A stretch of DNA of 64,000 bases from Phragmites australis. Its lineage: Eukaryota > Streptophyta > Magnoliopsida > Poales > Poaceae. The stretch covers positions 33,572,501-33,636,500 of the forward strand of contig NC_084923.1 in NCBI RefSeq assembly GCF_958298935.1, given 5' to 3'. Positions 58,963 through 64,000 of the stretch are shown one piece after another. The notes below the pieces were generated by a model, which was given only the letters and a program-made list of their open reading frames with translations, had not been told where the DNA came from and did not search any database. The position numbers and the translations under genes are program-made. Positions within the stretch are counted from its first letter, which is position 1. Every line of letters begins with the position of its first letter.

Positions 58963-60739
58963 AATCCTATTGAAATTTATCCAATGTTGAAGGAATTTTT
59001 CCATTTGATCAATATGGTTGGTACAAAGTTATGGGTATCTTTTCTGGTTTATGCTTGGGAAACATTATGTCACATCCATTGACTGTGTGTTTGGTTCGAT
59101 GGATATGGCCATCCACCAAAAGGTGTTGTTTGGTTGGCAACTCGCTCGGGTGGACGGGCGACTAGCCCCATGGAATATTCGTGGGAGATATTCGATGGAG
59201 CAATCCGGTCAAAATGGCCAGATCGAGCCATCCAGCTTCTCTCCGTTTGCGTTGTGATTTTTTTAATTCTTGATTTTATGTAAGAGTTTAAGAGTGGTCT
59301 AAAATTTTTAAATATTTGTATAAGTAAATTAGAGCACTAGCAACTCATTTTAATTAGTTTGATTTAAAAACTATGAGCCAATATTTGATTGAAATTCTCT
59401 AAAAAAAAGCATAGTTTTATAACTTCTTGCAATTTTTAAGGACTCAAATCCAAAAATCAGAAAAAAAAAATTCATTAATATTCTTCTCATGTGATGTACT
59501 AATTTATAAAAATATTTTAAGCTTTAGATTATTTGGTGAAAAAATAAGCTCTTTTATAATACTCTATTTATATGTATTTTTATCATTTCATAAAATACAT
59601 ATAAATATGAATGAATCATCCTATCTACTCTAATTTTACCAATCAAACAAAAAACTAGCTTATCCTATCTATGTAATCCACCAACCAAATAGAAAATTAG
59701 TTTATTCTATCTATCCAAACTAAGAAAAAATTTAATCATCTTATCAGAAAAATATGGATAGTCATATCCCATCTAACCTCGTTCTCTAACAAACGCACCT
59801 TGAAGGATTAATATCTAGGTATGTTGAATGTGATTTGCCTTAAACAGCTAATTTCGGTGTTATATAATGTTTTTTATCCTGCTTTTTTTTTTTATCATAA
59901 CACTTTTCTTCACTTTATCATGGAATTGGTGTTTGCAGAAAGACAAGATTTATCTGGGGAGGAACATCCCATATATTTCATTGGATTCTCAGGAAAGGTG
60001 AATGTGATTTTGAGTGCTGATGCCTGATTGGTAGGTAGCAATTGATATGCATAAGCTGCAGCGGGCATTCATAGGAAGTTTTACGATGTTGTTGTATTTA
60101 CATGTTTCGTATGTACATTGATATGCTGATTTACCTCTTTTTTTAGAAAGTATTGCTGACGGTTCTTGCTCACTGACATGTAGTATCTTCAGTGGAATGT
60201 TTATCTGCAATGGTTGGCTGGAACGAAGAATATATTTAAAGGACTGTCTACATCAATATCCAAGATCCAATTAGTATAGTTGCTGTCTGGCAGCATGTTC
60301 CTAGGTAAATGCCCAATTTTACCTTCCATAGTTGCAGAATGAAAAGTTTGACTATGCTGAAAATTAAGAGTACACATTGACAGATAAGCCACTTGGAAAA
60401 TCACATTCATCTTCTCCAATTGCTTGTTATCTGCTGTACAGCTTGGTTGCCAGCACGATGCTAGATAAAACTCAACTTATTAATGGATCTGCAGCCGAAA
60501 AGAACCCCACAAATAAGCGCTCTGTTATTAGCTCTGATATTTTTTATAAAGGAAGCTTTATTGGTTCTCATCGTCACATCGAGAGATACAATTGTATAAG
60601 AGTACACTTATAGCTTCTGCATAACTAGGATGTATGTAGCTAAAGAAAAGAAAAAAATACAGTGACTGCCAAAAAGGTATAAACAAAAAAGAGGAAAGAA
60701 ACTGCAGAGTAGGTCTATGAGGTGTAGCATCAATCCATA
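58963..60739. other. PPR 3-prime flank, no further coding gene supported
   Basis: A small AG/GT-bounded segment (about 59939-59996, GCAG..CTCAGGAAAGGTGAAT) could be a 3-prime UTR exon. The MITE-like block at 59081-59801 lies in this flank. Otherwise nothing is recognised. Confidence 0.4.
59081..59801. mobile_element. MITE-like block with GTGTGTTTGGTT-type ends
   Basis: The left edge CTGTGTGTTTGG...GGATATGGCCATCC is mirrored by the right edge GGATAGTCATATCCCATC...AACAAACGCACC. The interior is AT-rich. No agreed target duplication, so boundaries and superfamily are tentative. Confidence 0.45.
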
Positions 60740-61107
60740 GTCTAGGATGTCATTTAAACTGGGTAAAAAGCTCCCTGACCATCCACTCTAGGTCTATATT
60801 GCTCCTGTCGCTGCAAAATAGACAATGTATGAAACCAGTGCGTACAAATATAGATAACCTGCAAAGGAGAAGATATTTTTTCTTATTAAAGGTGGTTAGA
60901 AATAGCAACTTATATTCTATAGAGACCATAGACCAATATAAATACATGTACATATGAGCAATATGCAAAAAGTCCCTTATAGCATGGGATATTACACAGG
61001 CACAATAAAAGATAATATATCTCTAATACCCCTCAAACTCATAGGGTATCAACCACACTGAGTTTAGAGAGATAGGACTTGTGTTGAGTTGTACCCTATA
61101 CCTTTAT

Positions 61108-61850
61108 GAAGAAATCAATCAAATTTGGTAGCAGTTTGCTTGAACATGGTCCTCTTTATTGCAGTAGGTGTAGCAAGGACGACCACCACCACCTGAGGAG
61201 GTTGCATAATGTGAAGGATTCGCACGAGGAGCAGATGGTGGTGTAGACGAATATGTAGGTGTATCAGGTGGATGAGCAAACAATACTGAGGGAAGTGGCA
61301 ACAATCCAGAACCACGCAAATGAGTCTCTTCCAAAAGCAGCTCCATAAGGGTCTCCACAAGCATGACATGAGGATGATGTATAAGCAGCTGAGCATGATG
61401 TTACTCAAACTTGGGAAGAAGATGAGCCAGAAACTCATAGAGGTGATGAAAATCCTTTTCAGCATATAGATCCAAACAACACTAACAGGAGCGGCAACCG
61501 GCAACTCAAAGAGAGTCCAACTGATGCCACACTGCTGACGTTTGAGCGAAGAACACATTAATAGTGGCATCACCTTGTTGAAGAGATTTCTCCTAGTGAA
61601 CTACAGATAGGTGAACATCCTTAGAAGGCTTATAGTCCTGACGAAGATGAGTCAACATTTGAAAGGCAATAGAGAACTCAAAAATCTTAGAAGAAAACTT
61701 GGGCTTAACACTAGCATCTAGAATAGATGCTGCACGAGTATCATCATCCATCCACTAAGCATAATCAGACAAGCGATCTCGATACAATTTCAAGGCATCC
61801 TGGTAGGCAGAGACAACCTTATCATAAGTAGTTGTTGCGGCTTCAGTGGT
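61108..61850 (-). pseudogene. copia gag remnant with zinc knuckle
   Basis: Read on the - strand: AYQDALKLYRDRLSDYA, WMDDDTRAASILDASVKPKF, MLTHLRQDYKPSKDV, QTSAVWHQLDSL, then ETHLRGSGLLPLPSV and CYTYCNKEDHVQANC (C-x2-C-x4-H-x4-C knuckle). This is the UBN2/gag pattern of plant copia elements. In-frame stops (for example near 61757 and 61595) make it a pseudogene. The capsid-like protein packages element RNA in intact relatives. Confidence 0.7.
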
Positions 61851-62744
61851 TGCTTTATCTGCTTTGTTGGCAGAACGCTACACAAGCTCTGTTGGAAGAA
61901 CAAGGGAAGACAGATAAGGAATGTCACCAGAGAGAACAACTCAAAGACGAAGCCCACGCATGTGAATGTGCATATGCTGTGCAAAATCCTGGTAGTTGGC
62001 ATCATAAAAAATCACTGAGCACCAAGTAAATGAAACAGTGTCTGACGATGTCCTGAAGAAGTGGTGATGACGAGAGCGCAAAGGATTAGAAGCGAGCGAC
62101 GGTGAGAGCGCAAAAGTAGCGGTGAGCAACGAGAGCACAAACGAGTAGTGGTGAGCGACGGCGAGAGAGCAAAAGAGTAGCGATAAGAGGCGATGAGGGC
62201 GCAAAGAAAAGCAACAACTGTTGCAAATTTATTTACTCATTTTTTCTTTACTAATGCATGGCTACTTTGTTAGAGAAAACTGGGAGCTGTGGAAAATAGA
62301 GACACGGAGACAGGTGGCCGACAGGCCCAGGCCGTGGGTCCTTAGATCAGGCTAGACTCTGGCCAGGCAAGGTGGCGCGGCCGTGGATCGGGTCGGATAG
62401 AGGCACAACGGCGGCGGATTGGTTGAGCAGTGGTAGATCTAAAGACGATGCATGATGGAGGTAGGTCGGTGGTGCTGATGGTCGACGTGTGGGCAGGCGC
62501 ACGGAGTTGGGCGTCGGCGAGACGGGGTGGGCGGTCGCGGGAGGGCGGCGGGGATGATCGGATCATTCTAATCCGGTGGGGGAAGAGGCAGATCCGAATG
62601 GGGAGAGTCGGATCCGACCGAGGGAGAGGTGGATCCGGCCAGAGGAGATCTAGATCTAGCTGGGGATCAAAGGAAGGCTAGATCAGGACAAGTTGCTACG
62701 TCCTTAAAAGAAAACTTAGCTTTAAATCATATTAGGAATAGTAA
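61851..62744. other. Copia 5-prime internal/LTR region and GC-rich insert, no gene
   Basis: AGCGACGGTGAGAGCGCAAA-type words repeat at 62090-62200 (GAGAGCGCAAA units), and 62290-62700 is GC-rich with GGATC-rich words. Open frames on both strands have no domains. Confidence 0.4.
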
Positions 62745-62869
62745 TTTGTATTCTATGCCATATGCCAATATATATACATGTATATATGAGCAATATGCAA
62801 AGAGTCCCTTATAGTATAGGGATATTACACAGTCACAATAAAGACTATATATCTAACAAAGACAATATC

Positions 62870-64000
62870 ATTTCTGCATATCTATAGTGGCCAACAAAAT
62901 GCCACTGCCGTTTGCCGCTATCATTATAATGGCTTTCCATTGTTTACTTAGACCCCTGAGCCAATTAACAAACATATTTGGTATGCTACGCGATGGGTAC
63001 ATATTCGAAGCCACTTGTGCTATGAACCATGCAGTTCAGGCAAATTGACAGTCGAAAAAGAGGTGGTTAATTGTCTCATCTTTATGACAAAAACAACACT
63101 TCTGGCTACCTTGCTAATATTTTTTTTATAAATTATCTTGGGTAAAAGTACTTGTGTAAATACCAAAGGAAAATCTTGATTTTAAGGGTACCTTTATTTT
63201 CCACAGTTGTCTATTCACAGTTGGAATGTCGTTATGTATAAGAGCATGATATAAGGAATTCACACATAATTTTCTAGACTAGTTTAGATTCTATTAGAAC
63301 TCATCTCGCTCTTGTTATAAGTAATATTGATAAGGTGGTGGAGTAACTCATTCCATGCTATCAATTTTGATCCAATTAAATTTCTCCGAAAAGAAAGATT
63401 TGGTGGATTTTATTGTAACACCTTGGCAATTGTGTTCTGCTTGTTTCATGCGATATTGTATAAGCAAGGGTATTGGTCTTCCATTGATGTGTTTTCTAAC
63501 CATTGGTCGTCCCAGAACCTGATTTGGGATCGATCTGTGATGATGTAGGTACCAAAGTGAAAAAGAATTTGTTTAACCTTCATTAGACCGGCCCAAAATT
63601 GGGAGCCTCATGGTTTCCAAACAATCTGTGATGAAGGTTTGGAACCAAGGTATTTGTTATGCAGTAATTCTTTCCAGGTCCCCTCTTCAGTTTCCAGTCT
63701 AAATAGGCATTTGCAAAGAAGGGCCAAATTTTGCACGTCTAGGTCTCGTAACCGTAAAACACATTGGTCCTTGGGTTAGCACATGACACTCCACTTCGTT
63801 AGATGATACTTTTTCTTCCGACTATCACTTTTCCAGTAGAATCTGGAGTGTAAGTAGTCAGGTCTCTTTATTACCCCTCACAGAACATGGAATAAGGAAA
63901 AAAGACATCATGTAAGTGTGAAGGCTACTAAGGATCGAGTTAAGAAACATCTGTTTGCCGATGGCGGCAAACAGATGCTTGCTCATCCAATTGCTTAGTC
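62870..64000 (-). pseudogene. L1-type LINE D, reverse-transcriptase C-terminus and zf-RVT, cut by window end
   Basis: On the - strand, from 63980 downward: GKQMFLNSILSSLHTYMMSF, KKKYHLTKWSVMC, CLFRLETEEGTWKELL, SQFWAGLMKVKQ and IRFWDDQWLENT, the usual tail of plant LINE reverse transcriptase. Then the zinc-binding domain CCFCHKDETINHLFFDCQFA (about 63110-63050) and PSRSIPNMFVNWLRGL. Stops occur in several places (for example in LNPKDQ-like *PKDQCV near 63770). The 5-prime half lies beyond the window. Confidence 0.75.
63948..63977. repeat. 13-bp perfect hairpin inside LINE D
   Basis: CATCTGTTTGCCG (63948-63960), loop ATGG, then CGGCAAACAGATG (63965-63977). It sits in the reverse-transcriptase GGK-LNS region. 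Confidence 0.85.

Larger units (their letters stand above)
60740..62858 (-). mobile_element. Ty1/copia LTR retrotransposon, internally deleted
   Basis: Direct repeats of LTR ends: 62745-62858 (on the - strand starting TGTTAGATATATAG) and 60905-61028 (starting TATTAGAGATATAT), sharing GAGCAATATGCAAA, AGTCCCTTATAG and ATTACACAG. A purine tract GAGTTTGAGGGG (- strand, 61040-61029) directly precedes the second LTR, as expected of a polypurine tract. Between them lies a gag remnant; pol is missing. The outer limit of each LTR is approximate. Confidence 0.65.

Overview
This is a gene-poor, repeat-rich stretch of a plant nuclear genome, almost certainly a grass (Poaceae). The evidence is Tourist-like MITEs with TAA/TTA target duplications, a Stowaway MITE with the CTCCCTC...GGAGGGAG ends, CACTA elements with dense subterminal repeats, a Helitron 3-prime end of grass type, long non-coding LTRs, L1-type LINEs, and a P-type pentatricopeptide repeat (PPR) gene with a GC-rich first exon. 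Nothing bacterial, viral or organellar is seen. I cannot name the species.

Only two ordinary cellular genes can be supported. (1) A PPR gene on the + strand (54600-58962) has two exons, a predicted organellar presequence, 27 contiguous PPR motifs and 1153 residues; it resembles Arabidopsis At5g55840. (2) A small gene on the - strand (32215 down to 28424) has two phase-matched exons that join to an 83-residue protein of unknown function, across a 3.5-kb intron holding a large fold-back repeat. A third, weak gene-like block lies on the - strand at about 34380-34930.

Layout. 1-1909: 3-prime part of a non-coding LTR. 1910-3758: AT-rich, ending in a Helitron 3-prime terminus. 3900-10278: two degenerate, apparently nested CACTA elements (TNP1/Ulp1-type ORF, TNP2 fragment, subterminal repeat blocks). 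10870-11470: retroelement zinc-binding fragment. 11520-13085: non-autonomous element with a short ORF, related to 35510-40474. 13287-13555: Tourist MITE. 13780-26050: three dead L1-type LINE segments in the same orientation, carrying a hAT-type element with a tRNA-Trp-like sequence and a SINE with a perfect 15-bp target duplication. 26050-35500: the small gene and mostly unique-looking DNA. 35510-40474: CACTA-ended element interrupted by a long LTR-like block. 40661-41520: Stowaway MITE and SINE-like sequence. 42550-47102: a solo LTR (perfect 5-bp target duplication CCAGC) with a 75-bp tandem repeat and a second solo LTR nested inside. 48211-49725: two MITE-like elements. 49974-53886: a complete Mutator-like element with FAR1-type transposase, about 450-bp terminal inverted repeats, a perfect 9-bp target duplication and a Tourist MITE inside its right arm. 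54041-54358: MITE just upstream of the PPR gene. 60740-62858: internally deleted copia element. 62870-64000: another LINE running off the window.

The elements do not form a pathway; they record nested insertions around two host genes. The most useful leads are the boundary-complete FAR1-type Mutator element, the readable PPR recognition code, the unannotated-looking 83-residue gene, the tRNA-Trp-like sequence inside a hAT-type element, and a short ORF conserved between two unrelated-looking copies of one element family.
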